IMG/VR virus record: IMGVR_UViG_3300037520_000368
Coordinates: 1 to 36,036 of that record
Source: a virus
Length of the DNA stretch: 36,036 nt
Direction: 5' to 3' (one strand)
Shown in pieces: positions 29,101 to 34,430 of the stretch. The notes below the pieces were generated by a model that searched no databases, was not told where the DNA came from, and saw only the letters and a list, made by a program, of their open reading frames with translations. The position numbers and the translations under genes are program-made. Positions within the stretch are counted from its first letter, which is position 1; every line of letters starts with the position of its first letter.

Positions 29101-29357
29101 TGGTCCAAAAGTCGCCGGATGGTGTCATTGAGGACAATCTCTTCGGTCTTCTTGTAGACCGCCCAGATGCGTCTTTGACCGTGGATTCCGTTCAAAGACC
29201 CCTGGTGGCAGTCCTTGCATAGCGGTATGCACAGGTACTGGAGGTGCTGTTCTATGTGATGAGCGTCGCTCGGGCCGGGTTCGCCGCACACCCCGCAGGG
29301 TAGTTCCTTTACCCTGGCGAGGTGGCGGCGTTCGGCTGGGGTCAGTTTATTGTTCAC
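29094..29357 (-). CDS. HNH-type nuclease, Ref-like (RecA-dependent nuclease family)
   Basis: The frame is open to an ATG at 29426, but I choose GTG 29357 because a real short gene (29347-29523) occupies the upstream part and its end overlaps this start. The product has 87 residues. After the basic KLTPAERRHLARVKELP, the sequence reads CGVCGEPGPSDAHHIEQH, then IPLCKDCHQGS and GIHGQRRIW. This pattern of Cys pair, Asp-Ala-His-His, Cys pair-His and downstream His-Gly matches the zinc-bound HNH core of the Ref-type recombination-enhancing nuclease of phage P1. P1 Ref cuts DNA in a RecA-dependent way. A generic HNH or DUF968 protein is the alternative. It is the last gene of the leftward recombination operon. 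Confidence 0.75.
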   Translation of the reverse strand: MNNKLTPAERRHLARVKELPCGVCGEPGPSDAHHIEQHLQYLCIPLCKDCHQGSLNGIHGQRRIWAVYKKTEEIVLNDTIRRLLDQN

Positions 29358-29523
29358 TGTTCTCTGCGACCCAGACCAGAGTCTTATCCAACGCCTCTTT
29401 AATCTGAACAATGTGCGCGAGAACATCGTAGTTCTTGTGTAGCAACTTATCGTTGAGTTGTCTGAGGTGTTGGTCTACTTCCAGTAGATAAGCAGACCAG
29501 TCGTGTAGTTCATTCCTTTGCAC
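29347..29523 (-). CDS. 58-aa helical protein hidden by overlaps
   Basis: The start is GTG 29523 (GTGCAAAGG), overlapping the end of the upstream ribbon-helix-helix gene. AAAGGT lies eight bases before it. The stop TAA (29347-29349) overlaps the GTG start of the HNH gene. The product begins MQRNELHDWSAYLLEVDQHL and ends TLVWVAENSEQ. It is one amphipathic helix with regular Leu/Ile/Val spacing, probably a coiled coil. It fills what would otherwise be a 150-base gap in a tightly overlapping operon, and the heptad-like pattern supports real coding. Function unknown; it might partner the neighbouring nuclease or DNA-binding protein. Confidence 0.7.
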   Translation of the reverse strand: MQRNELHDWSAYLLEVDQHLRQLNDKLLHKNYDVLAHIVQIKEALDKTLVWVAENSEQ

Positions 29524-29821
29524 GGCGTTTACCTTTCGTGTTCTGAGGGACGATCATGGGCTCCACCAGTTGCGCGATGTAGTCGGCAAAACTCTGCCCC
29601 TCGATCCAAACGGACTTGCACCATTGGTCGTCCTTGAGGGCAGAGATCACATCTCGAACTGCTTTGTTGTAACCGCCGTTGAAGGAGTCGTCGCCCTCGA
29701 TGATGAGGGTGATGGCATCTCGCACCAGGGCTGATGCCTTGCGCTCTCCTGCTGCGGCCTTGAGTTTCTTGTATATCTCCTCGGGCAGATGCACCGAGTA
29801 CGGGATCAGGCGTTTGTCCAT
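29510..29821 (-). CDS. Ribbon-helix-helix-like DNA-binding protein
   Basis: This 103-residue protein starts at ATG 29821, overlapping the preceding gene by 16 bases, with AGGA upstream. The N-terminal 42 residues read RLIPYSVHLPEEIYKKLKAA, then GERKASALVRDAITLIIEG. This is one beta strand followed by two helices, the pattern of MetJ/Arc-type ribbon-helix-helix proteins, which bind operators as dimers through the strand. The C-terminal 60 residues (WCKSVWIEGQSFADYIAQLV) form a separate helical part and a basic tail (KGKRRAKE). A transcriptional regulator of the early operon or an antirepressor is possible. No operator is identified. Confidence 0.7.
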   Translation of the reverse strand: MDKRLIPYSVHLPEEIYKKLKAAAGERKASALVRDAITLIIEGDDSFNGGYNKAVRDVISALKDDQWCKSVWIEGQSFADYIAQLVEPMIVPQNTKGKRRAKE

Positions 29822-30222
29822 CTTTTGTATTCCTGTTCAATCGCAAACAACTCTTTGGCAGCCGCTGGCCGATCCTTGAGTTCTGTGCGTGAGTTGATTT
29901 GAAGCCTCTCCTTGAGCCACTCGATAACGCTGGCCTCTGTTGTGTCCAGAATCTGACCGGTCTCATACAGCCATTCGGCAAACCGATCATCCCGGCACAT
30001 GATGCCTGCTGCTCTGATGGGATCGCGGCCATGCTCGCGGTCACGGTTCATTGGCTTTTCCTCTTCGTTGAGCCGAACCATGACCACTTGATACCGTGCG
30101 CCCACGAAGTCGCGCATGAGTTTGACGGGAATCTCGTCCGGGTGGACGTTCAAGGTCAGGATGTATCCCGTCTTGTCTTGTTTGATGGCGACCTTGACGG
30201 CCTCAAACTGAAGGGTTTCCAT
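29806..30222 (-). CDS. Conserved-looking early protein, unknown function
   Basis: The start is ATG 30222, overlapping the previous stop (ATGA); GTG 30225 is a possible alternative. The product has 138 residues. The N-terminal half is beta-rich (GYILTLNVHPDEIPVKLMRD, then RYQVVMVRLNEEEKP), and the C-terminal half is helical (CRDDRFAEWLYETGQ, SVIEWLKERLQI). I recall this two-part pattern from early regions of environmental phages next to ssb and recombination genes, but no function is established. A role in the recombination or replication module is suggested by the operon only. Confidence 0.7.
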   Translation of the reverse strand: METLQFEAVKVAIKQDKTGYILTLNVHPDEIPVKLMRDFVGARYQVVMVRLNEEEKPMNRDREHGRDPIRAAGIMCRDDRFAEWLYETGQILDTTEASVIEWLKERLQINSRTELKDRPAAAKELFAIEQEYKRWTNA

Positions 30223-30746
30223 CACTTGCCGCCACCAAAGACCGCTACGCTGACCTTTGTTTCGGTCAACTTCTGTATTGCTTCAAGGGCAGCAGCCATG
30301 CGCTCGGCGTTCTCAATGGCTTTCATAAAGTCCGGCGTGGTCAGGATGTCTTGGGCCTTTCGGTACTTATCCTGCATCTGAAGGACTTCATTCTGAACCC
30401 GTTCACTAGCGGCCTTCATAGAACTCAAATCATTCTTGATTGCCCCTCGGAACTCGTTCAGGGTTTTCCTCAGATTGTCGATCGCGGCTTGTGCGCGTTG
30501 AGTTGATTCGACTGATGCAATTGTTGCTTCCATGCTCATCTTCCATTGTGAGAACAAGATCATTCGCTCTTCAATGTCATCTCTCTTGAGCGGTGTTGGA
30601 TCAAAAACTGCGTGTTCTCTGGTCGGTGCTTTTTTAAGCGATGCCAGGAACACCTGCTCAAGAGACAAACAAGAAGGTGCCATCTTGTCGAGTTTTGCGG
30701 ACAGGGTTTCTTCCTTCCCTGCCCACCACAGTTCACCGGCCTGCAC
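30222..30746 (-). CDS. Coiled-coil protein of the early operon
   Basis: I choose GTG 30746 because GAGGTGG ends six bases upstream; a TTG at 30752 is less likely. The product has 174 residues. The N-terminus (QAGELWWAGKEETL) is short and Trp-containing. Residues about 60-165 are charged helices with long heptad-like stretches (RAQAAIDNLRKTLNEFRGAI, KAASERVQNEVLQMQDKYRK). It ends KVSVAVFGGGK. A coiled-coil scaffold or DNA-associated protein is possible; no domain is recognised. The gene overlaps the previous one by 14 bases and the next start by one codon. Confidence 0.65.
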   Translation of the reverse strand: MQAGELWWAGKEETLSAKLDKMAPSCLSLEQVFLASLKKAPTREHAVFDPTPLKRDDIEERMILFSQWKMSMEATIASVESTQRAQAAIDNLRKTLNEFRGAIKNDLSSMKAASERVQNEVLQMQDKYRKAQDILTTPDFMKAIENAERMAAALEAIQKLTETKVSVAVFGGGK

Positions 30747-31017
30747 TTGCAACCACCTCGCAAGAGTTGGGGGAGATCGTTCCGCACACCAAAGTGCGCT
30801 GTTCCTGCACGTTGTCAGCCTTGTAACCAGAAAGTTTGTAGGCGATAGGCATGGCGTTCTTGAGAATGCCCATTGCCGTCATGCCGCCATCGTTTGCTTT
30901 GACAACCGCAGCATCGAAGGCTTCCGCAAACTCAGTAAGAAAAGTATCGGTGTCCAGGCAAGTTGTTTGAATAACAAAGTCGCCTGATCCATTGACATCA
31001 GAAAAAATGCGTACCAT
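30733..31017 (-). CDS. Small hypothetical protein downstream of ssb
   Basis: This 94-residue protein starts at ATG 31017 with a near-perfect ribosome binding site (AGGAGGT) four bases upstream, one of the strongest in the operon, suggesting high expression. It is mixed alpha/beta with three Cys, an acidic N-terminus and a helix at FLTEFAEAFDAAVVKAN. It has no membrane segment and no motif known to me. It follows ssb by eight bases and could be an accessory of single-strand DNA metabolism, by context only. Confidence 0.65.
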   Translation of the reverse strand: MVRIFSDVNGSGDFVIQTTCLDTDTFLTEFAEAFDAAVVKANDGGMTAMGILKNAMPIAYKLSGYKADNVQEQRTLVCGTISPNSCEVVASAGR

Positions 31018-31025
31018 GTGACCTC

Positions 31026-31397
31026 CTAGAAGGGGACATCAGAGTCGTCGTAGTCAGCCTTCTCTTCCTGCTTGGCAGGCTTAGGAGCGGCGTCCTGCTT
31101 GCGGCCCTGGAGCATCACGTCATTGACGCGAATCTCCATAGCCTTGCGCTCGTTGCCGTTCTTGTCGGTGTACTCGCGCTCGGTGATGTGCCCGACCACG
31201 GTGACGGCCTGACCCTTGACCAGATACTGATTCAGGGATTCGGCGCGCTTGCCGTAGATGGTGCAGTTCCACCAGATGGTGGGCTTGTCCTTTCCCTGGC
31301 TGTCGGCCACGGAGAAGACGCTGATGGAATCGCCGTTGTTAAGGTGCTTCAGTTCTGCATCTCGGCCCAGGGAGCCAGCGACTGTGATGGAGTTCAT
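31026..31397 (-). CDS. ssb: Single-stranded DNA-binding protein
   Basis: This 123-residue protein begins MNSITVAGSLGRDAELKHLN and has the OB-fold pattern of bacterial/phage SSB: a first strand with GSLGRD, SVFSVADS, WWNCTIYGKRAESLNQYLVK, and AVTVVGHITEREYTDKNGNE. The tail from about residue 100 is Lys/Ala/Pro-rich and ends in the acidic tip DDSDVPF, through which SSB recruits partner proteins. It protects ssDNA during replication and recombination. The ATG overlaps the stop of the annealing-protein gene (ATGA), so both are made together, a common phage pairing. Confidence 0.95.
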   Translation of the reverse strand: MNSITVAGSLGRDAELKHLNNGDSISVFSVADSQGKDKPTIWWNCTIYGKRAESLNQYLVKGQAVTVVGHITEREYTDKNGNERKAMEIRVNDVMLQGRKQDAAPKPAKQEEKADYDDSDVPF

Positions 31398-32116
31398 TCG
31401 GTTTCCTTTGCTGTGAATTTGGCTTTGGCTTCTTTGAACTTGTCGAGCAACTTGTCGTAGGCTGCTGCGTCAATTTCTTTTGCCTTGCTGAAGATGTCTG
31501 CGTTGGCCTTGAAGATCGACATCACCTGATCGGTAGAGGTGGCGGTTGACAGGGCGATGGTTGTCATGTCGTTGAGAACACCGAGCCAATCCTCGGGGTT
31601 GTCGTTGCCGCCGAGCATGGTGATCTTCATCTTCCAGTCTCGATCCTTGCCCTCGATGACCTGTGGCGTGACGCGCTCTACCTTGGGTTGAGGCTTTGGC
31701 TCAGGCTTAGGCTCGGGCTGGGCCTTGGGCTTCTCCTGCCTGTTGCCGTCTTCGTCAAGAGGGAGGTCTTCGCCTGCGTAGATATGCAAGCCCAGACCGT
31801 GACACGCGATAGCCTTGACCAAGCAACGCATCATGTTCTTGTTGATGAGGACAGCGTCAGGGTTCTTGGCCGCTTGGTTGCGGTGATCCATGACGGGCAG
31901 GTGCATCTTGATGGGCTTGCCGAAAGCGGTGACGGTGCAGGACACCATCATGCTTTCGCCAAACATCTCAGGCGCATGGAACTCCCAGTTCGCACTGGGG
32001 TCCGCGCGCATGAGTTGATCTACCGCCCACGACCATGAGAGGTAGGACAGGTTGCCCTTCTTCTCGATGTGCTTTGAGACATTTATTGCGGCCAGTGTTG
32101 CGAACTGGTTATCCAT
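31394..32116 (-). CDS. Single-strand annealing protein, DUF1071/Sak type
   Basis: This 240-residue protein resembles the DUF1071 family of phage single-strand annealing proteins. Signature blocks are HIEKKGNLSYLSWSWAVDQL (16-35), LPVMDHRN (73-80), INKNMMRCLVKAIACHGLGL (91-110) and HIYAGEDLP (111-119). A Lys/Pro/Glu hinge (KAQPEPKPEPKPQPK, about 131-145) leads to a helical C-terminal domain that may contact SSB. Such proteins anneal complementary strands during phage recombination and replication. The gene lies between a PD-(D/E)XK nuclease and ssb, the expected partners. Start ATG 32116 overlaps the previous stop (TAATG). Confidence 0.88.
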   Translation of the reverse strand: MDNQFATLAAINVSKHIEKKGNLSYLSWSWAVDQLMRADPSANWEFHAPEMFGESMMVSCTVTAFGKPIKMHLPVMDHRNQAAKNPDAVLINKNMMRCLVKAIACHGLGLHIYAGEDLPLDEDGNRQEKPKAQPEPKPEPKPQPKVERVTPQVIEGKDRDWKMKITMLGGNDNPEDWLGVLNDMTTIALSTATSTDQVMSIFKANADIFSKAKEIDAAAYDKLLDKFKEAKAKFTAKETE

Positions 32117-32478
32117 TAATTCTTCCTCTTGGTGATGACTGCCTTGCGGGCGGTTACATAGGAGACACCCGTGCGGCGGGCGATCTCAGCAATGGACAGG
32201 CTGCGGCTTTCCTTCAAACTGAGCAGGGCTTGCAGGGCATCACGACGCTCCTTCAGAGAAGTCTTGGGCTTCGCTGCCTTTGGCTTCTTGGCCTTCTTGA
32301 TGATCTCCTCAACCTTCTTAGATGCCTCCTCCTTGCTTACCGTCCGCTCACCAGTGATGATGTTCTGCTCGAAGCGTTGCTGGCGCAGGGCGTTCTGCAA
32401 CGACAACGCTCGCAGGCTGATGGCTTCCATCAGGAAAGGGAAGTCGGTTTCGGGGATGGAGAGATGGATCATGTTCAT
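32116..32478 (-). CDS. Helix-turn-helix protein
   Basis: The frame extends upstream to 32544, but ATG 32478 overlaps the stop of the nuclease gene and has AAGGAA five bases before it, so I start there (120 residues). The N-terminal 45 residues are helical (LMEAISLRALSLQNALRQQR). A Lys/Ala-rich basic linker follows (KKAKKPKAAKPKTSLKERRD). The C-terminus is a helix-turn-helix, SLSIAEIARRTGVSYVTARK, with the usual Ala-x3-Gly spacing. The protein probably binds DNA. It could regulate the early operon or assist recombination; its place between two recombination genes leaves both open. Confidence 0.75.
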   Translation of the reverse strand: MNMIHLSIPETDFPFLMEAISLRALSLQNALRQQRFEQNIITGERTVSKEEASKKVEEIIKKAKKPKAAKPKTSLKERRDALQALLSLKESRSLSIAEIARRTGVSYVTARKAVITKRKN

Positions 32479-33344
32479 GTTGATTCCTTGAGATAGTTTT
32501 GGTACTGAGAACAAAAGGCCGAGACTTGGCAGAATGATTCGCACCGAGTCCGACCGCCTTGGCGCACCTCGATAAAGTAGCCTTTACCTGGGTTTGCCTT
32601 TTCCGCTTCCTCCTGTGTCTCATGGACACTCTTGGCGCGTTTGCCGCCTTCTTTCATAACGGCATAGGTTGTGGGCTTCTCCCACATTTCTTCAGCGGTG
32701 CATTCAGGCATTCCTTCTCCTGAATGAATCGCAAAGAATGCTTCGTTGTGCAGGCGCAGCCGCTCGGCTACATACTGCTCACGCTGTTCATACGGCCACA
32801 GCGGGATCGAGATGACCGTGACCGGAGACTTGGGATAAGTGTCCTTGGTCTGTGCATCCCGGCGTGACCAGTCGCGGATGATGGCAACGATCTGCAAGGC
32901 TTTGACTGGCTGCTTCTTCACCCGCTCAAGCAACCATGCGTAGGTGTTGAGTTGGTTGTGCCAGTCCTGCTTCTCGTTCATCACGGCCCAGGCACCCGTG
33001 ACCTTGTAGTCGGAGATGATGGTGCCGTCTTCGTAGACTTCTTGCAGGTCGATAGCGCCGCTGACCTTCCATCCCTCGAACTCGGTGAAGATGCGCTCCT
33101 CCACGATATGGTGGGCGTCCTTGCCGTGCTCCAGAACATTGTGGACGGCAGAGCCGAAGAGCGACCAGACCATGTCTGATGCGTCTTCCTCAAGGTCGTC
33201 CCAATGCTTGCGCTTGAGGGCCACAATCCTGGGGCTGTTGAGGATTTCGGTGGCGCTGATCTGCGCGTCGCCCTTGCTGTACTGTGGGCGGCGGATCACA
33301 TTGACGAATGTGTCCGGCAGGTTGAAGTTGTTGGTGAGTTTCAT
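32475..33344 (-). CDS. PD-(D/E)XK nuclease, RecB/Cas4-like, with Cys cluster
   Basis: This 289-residue protein starts at ATG 33344 with AAAGGAC four bases upstream. RecB-family motifs are in order: GSAVHNVLEHG (His68), SGAIDLQEV (Asp99), ISDYKVTGAW (Asp112-Tyr-Lys114) and QLNTYAWLL (Gln131, Tyr135). These metal-binding and catalytic residues are intact. Cys215, Cys268, Cys272 and Cys278 (RCESFCQVSAFC) may hold an iron-sulfur cluster as in Cas4/AddB-type nucleases. The first Cys is in an unusual place, after rather than before the nuclease core. As first gene of the operon with an annealing protein and ssb, it is the likely exonuclease that makes single strands for recombination. Confidence 0.85.
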   Translation of the reverse strand: MKLTNNFNLPDTFVNVIRRPQYSKGDAQISATEILNSPRIVALKRKHWDDLEEDASDMVWSLFGSAVHNVLEHGKDAHHIVEERIFTEFEGWKVSGAIDLQEVYEDGTIISDYKVTGAWAVMNEKQDWHNQLNTYAWLLERVKKQPVKALQIVAIIRDWSRRDAQTKDTYPKSPVTVISIPLWPYEQREQYVAERLRLHNEAFFAIHSGEGMPECTAEEMWEKPTTYAVMKEGGKRAKSVHETQEEAEKANPGKGYFIEVRQGGRTRCESFCQVSAFCSQYQNYLKEST

Positions 33345-33371
33345 CGCGTCCTTTCAGGTAGGAGGGAGGTG

Positions 33372-33400
33372 ATCCTAACCGGTAGGTCTATGCCTGTCAA
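33372..33400 (-). promoter_or_regulatory. Leftward sigma70-type promoter for the early operon
   Basis: Read on the minus strand, TTGACA (33400-33395) is a consensus -35 box. It is followed after exactly 17 bases by TAGGAT (33377-33372), four of six matches to the -10 box. Transcription would start near 33365, about 20 bases before the nuclease ATG and its ribosome binding site. No other promoter of this quality is seen in the operon, which is otherwise a chain of overlapping genes. Confidence 0.75.
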
Positions 33401-33408
33401 CACCTTTG

Positions 33409-33417
33409 TGATATAAC
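33409..33417 (+). promoter_or_regulatory. Rightward extended -10 promoter for rusA
   Basis: TGATATAAC holds an extended -10 element (TG-n-TATAAC, five of six matches). There is no good -35 box 17 bases upstream. The predicted transcription start falls at about 33424, the A of the rusA start codon, so the mRNA could be leaderless or nearly so. It is back to back with the leftward promoter; the spacing could allow mutual regulation. Confidence 0.5.
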
Positions 33418-33423
33418 AGGTAC

Positions 33424-33768
33424 ATGGAATTTACGATGCCCTGGCCGCTGAAGGAACTGAGCCCGAACGCCCGTGTTCACTGGGCGCAGTTGGCGAAGGC
33501 GAAGAAGTCTTACCGGCAGGCTTGTGCCTGGACGGCTCTGAGCCAAGGGGCTAGGCCGATTGAAGCCAAGGGCTTGCATGTGACGCTGACCTTCTATCCG
33601 CCCAGCCGCAGGGCCATTGATCTGGACAACTGTCTGGCGCGCTTCAAGGCCGGGATAGACGGGCTGGTGGATGTCCTAAAGGTGGACGACAGCAAGTGGC
33701 GGATCACGATCCAGAAGGCCGAGGAAGTCGGGGGATTTGTCAAAGTCCAGATTGATCCTTTGCCTTGA
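33424..33768 (+). CDS. rusA: RusA-family Holliday junction resolvase
   Basis: This 114-residue protein has the RusA pattern: SPNARVHWAQLAKAKKSYR near the N-terminus, FYPPSRRAIDLDNCLARFK (57-75) with the acidic DLDN motif (Asp66, Asp68), GIDGLVDVLKVDDSKW (78-92) with Asp88/Asp89, and a final strand VGGFVKVQID. RusA dimers cut four-way junctions made by recombination; the Asp cluster binds the metal. Length is normal. It is read rightward, opposite to the rest of the recombination operon, from its own promoter, with no strong ribosome binding site (only AGGT). It is followed by a hairpin-rich 3' UTR and a strong terminator. Confidence 0.9.
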   Translation: MEFTMPWPLKELSPNARVHWAQLAKAKKSYRQACAWTALSQGARPIEAKGLHVTLTFYPPSRRAIDLDNCLARFKAGIDGLVDVLKVDDSKWRITIQKAEEVGGFVKVQIDPLP

Positions 33769-33798
33769 CCGGTGGAGGGCGGAGCAGGACAATGGGGG

Positions 33799-33843
33799 TA
33801 CGGCAGAGATGCCGTGGTTCAAGTTGTTCCTCCTCTCCTTGAA
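33799..33843 (+). other. Hairpins in the rusA 3' UTR
   Basis: Two hairpins lie between the rusA stop and its terminator. One has ACGGCA (33800-33805) paired with TGCCGT (33810-33815) around a GNRA-type GAGA loop. The other has TTCAAG (33818-33823) paired with CTTGAA (33838-33843) around a 14-base, pyrimidine-rich loop. With the terminator hairpin they make a compact three-hairpin tail of about 100 nt that could stabilise the mRNA or be cut out as a small RNA. Confidence 0.5.
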
Positions 33844-33854
33844 GTTGTGAGTTC

Positions 33855-33877
33855 CCCCGCTTCGGCGGGGTTTTTTT
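33855..33877 (+). terminator. Rho-independent terminator after rusA
   Basis: CCCCGC (33855-33860) and GCGGGG (33865-33870) enclose a TTCG tetraloop and are followed by seven T (33871-33877). This is a textbook strong intrinsic terminator for the rightward rusA transcript. Confidence 0.95.
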
Positions 33878-33884
33878 CGCCTGC

Positions 33885-33914
33885 TTGACACAGACTAGTA
33901 GTGCTTGGTACATT
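33885..33914 (+). promoter_or_regulatory. Sigma70-type promoter of the pseudoknot RNA
   Basis: TTGACA (33885-33890) is a consensus -35 box, followed after 18 bases by TACATT (33909-33914), four of six matches to -10. The start would be near 33920. It begins eight bases after the T-run of the rusA terminator, so the following RNA appears to be a separate transcription unit. GGTA-CATT-TACC (33907-33918) is a small inverted repeat over the -10 box and might be an operator. Confidence 0.65.
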
Positions 33915-33919
33915 TACCG

Positions 33920-34038
33920 TACTGCACGAGTGGCATCGAGCAGGAAGAACCGCTAGATCAGACTCCGACCCCGTATGGGGTTCCATCCTGCCACTACAGG
34001 ATGCGATGCCACCGGGGTCTGTTCTAGCGGTTTTTTTT
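33920..34038 (+). ncRNA. Structured small RNA with a pseudoknot and built-in terminator
   Basis: About 118 nt with its own promoter and T8 end and no credible ORF. Nested fold: 33948-33957 (AACCGCTAGA) pairs with 34023-34032 (TCTAGCGGTT), 10 bp. After a one-by-one mismatch, 33959-33967 pairs with 34013-34021, 9 bp with one G-U. Inside are hairpins 33968-33981 (ACCCC/GGGGT, four-base loop) and 33984-34003 (CATCCTG/CAGGATG, six-base loop). The remaining internal segment, 34004-34012 (CGATGCCAC), is a perfect 9-bp complement of 33930-33938 (GTGGCATCG), upstream of the outer helix. This forms a pseudoknot abutting both the second hairpin and the inner helix. Almost every base from 33948 to 34032 is used. 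The outer helix plus T8 (34031-34038) doubles as terminator. The strand order differs from HDV-like ribozymes. Family and function unknown. Confidence 0.75.
34023..34038 (+). terminator. Terminator arm of the pseudoknot RNA
   Basis: TCTAGCGG with a run of eight T (34031-34038) forms the 3' side of the long-range 10-bp helix whose 5' side is 33948-33957. The loop of this terminator is the whole internal fold, so termination may depend on how the RNA folds. Confidence 0.75.
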
Positions 34039-34098
34039 CGCCCGTACTCCGCACGATAGCAAGCACTCAAACCTTGGTGGCGCGGAAGGGAAGAGGGA

Positions 34099-34430
34099 CA
34101 CGGTATGCAACCGTGGGTTTAGTGAAGGTGTTAGCAAAGGCTGATTTGCCTGCCGGAACGTGCAGATTCCACCGTCGCCAAGTGGAACTCCCTGGAGGTG
34201 GCTCCTCCCTTGCGGTTCAAAACGCAAGCCGACAGCAGTTAAATGGTAAGCCGGAGATCAGCACCGGCCACCTTCACTAAGCCCACGGGCTAGGGGGCAG
34301 TTCCCGAACAATCCGTGCGGCTGGTCGTATCGTCAAGCCGGGGGCATACGGTTCAAATCCGTAGCATGACGATCCCTTCGGGGGGTGACGCCTGATCCCT
34401 TCCTACCTCCCATCGTGGGGGTAGGGGGGT
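34099..34430 (+). ncRNA. Large structured RNA candidate with a 20-bp long-range helix
   Basis: There is no credible ORF. 34111-34130 pairs with 34269-34288 over 20 bp with a single G-U. Inside are hairpins GCAAA/TTTGC (34134-34149), CTGC/GCAG (34150-34165), TTCCAC/GTGGAA (34167-34187), GGAGG/CCTCC (34194-34208), CTTGCG/CGCAAG (34209-34228, loop GTTCAAAA) and GCCGG/CCGGC (34250-34268). The helix end CCGTG (34111-34115) can instead pair with CACGG at 34099-34103, and CACGG at 34284-34288 can pair with CCGTG at 34313-34317, so two folds compete. The 3' part has a T-arm-like hairpin and a strong stem (34402-34425). No good promoter is seen; the 5' end is uncertain and the 3' end may reach the terminator at 34486. 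I found no match to tmRNA, RNase P RNA or intron cores by eye. Confidence 0.6.
34329..34373 (+). other. tRNA T-arm/acceptor look-alike
   Basis: TACGG (34347-34351), TTCAAAT (34352-34358) and CCGTA (34359-34363) form a five-bp stem with a seven-base T-loop exactly as in tRNA. The following GCATGAC (34364-34370) pairs with GTCAAGC (34332-34338) except for one A-A mismatch, and ATC/GAT extends the stem outward. The eight bases between (34339-34346) are too few for D and anticodon arms and there is no CCA. It is a tRNA-like minihelix, not a normal tRNA gene. Confidence 0.5.

Noticed and set aside
33920-34038. HDV-like or other known self-cleaving ribozyme.
   Set aside because: The order of helices differs from HDV (a hairpin precedes the pseudoknot strand and no catalytic joining segment is seen), and no hammerhead core sequence is present.
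34099-34430. tmRNA or group I intron.
   Set aside because: No tag-peptide ORF with a GCA resume codon and no CCA end; the TTAAATG stretch near 34239 is faintly intron-like, but no matching P7 partner or S element was found.
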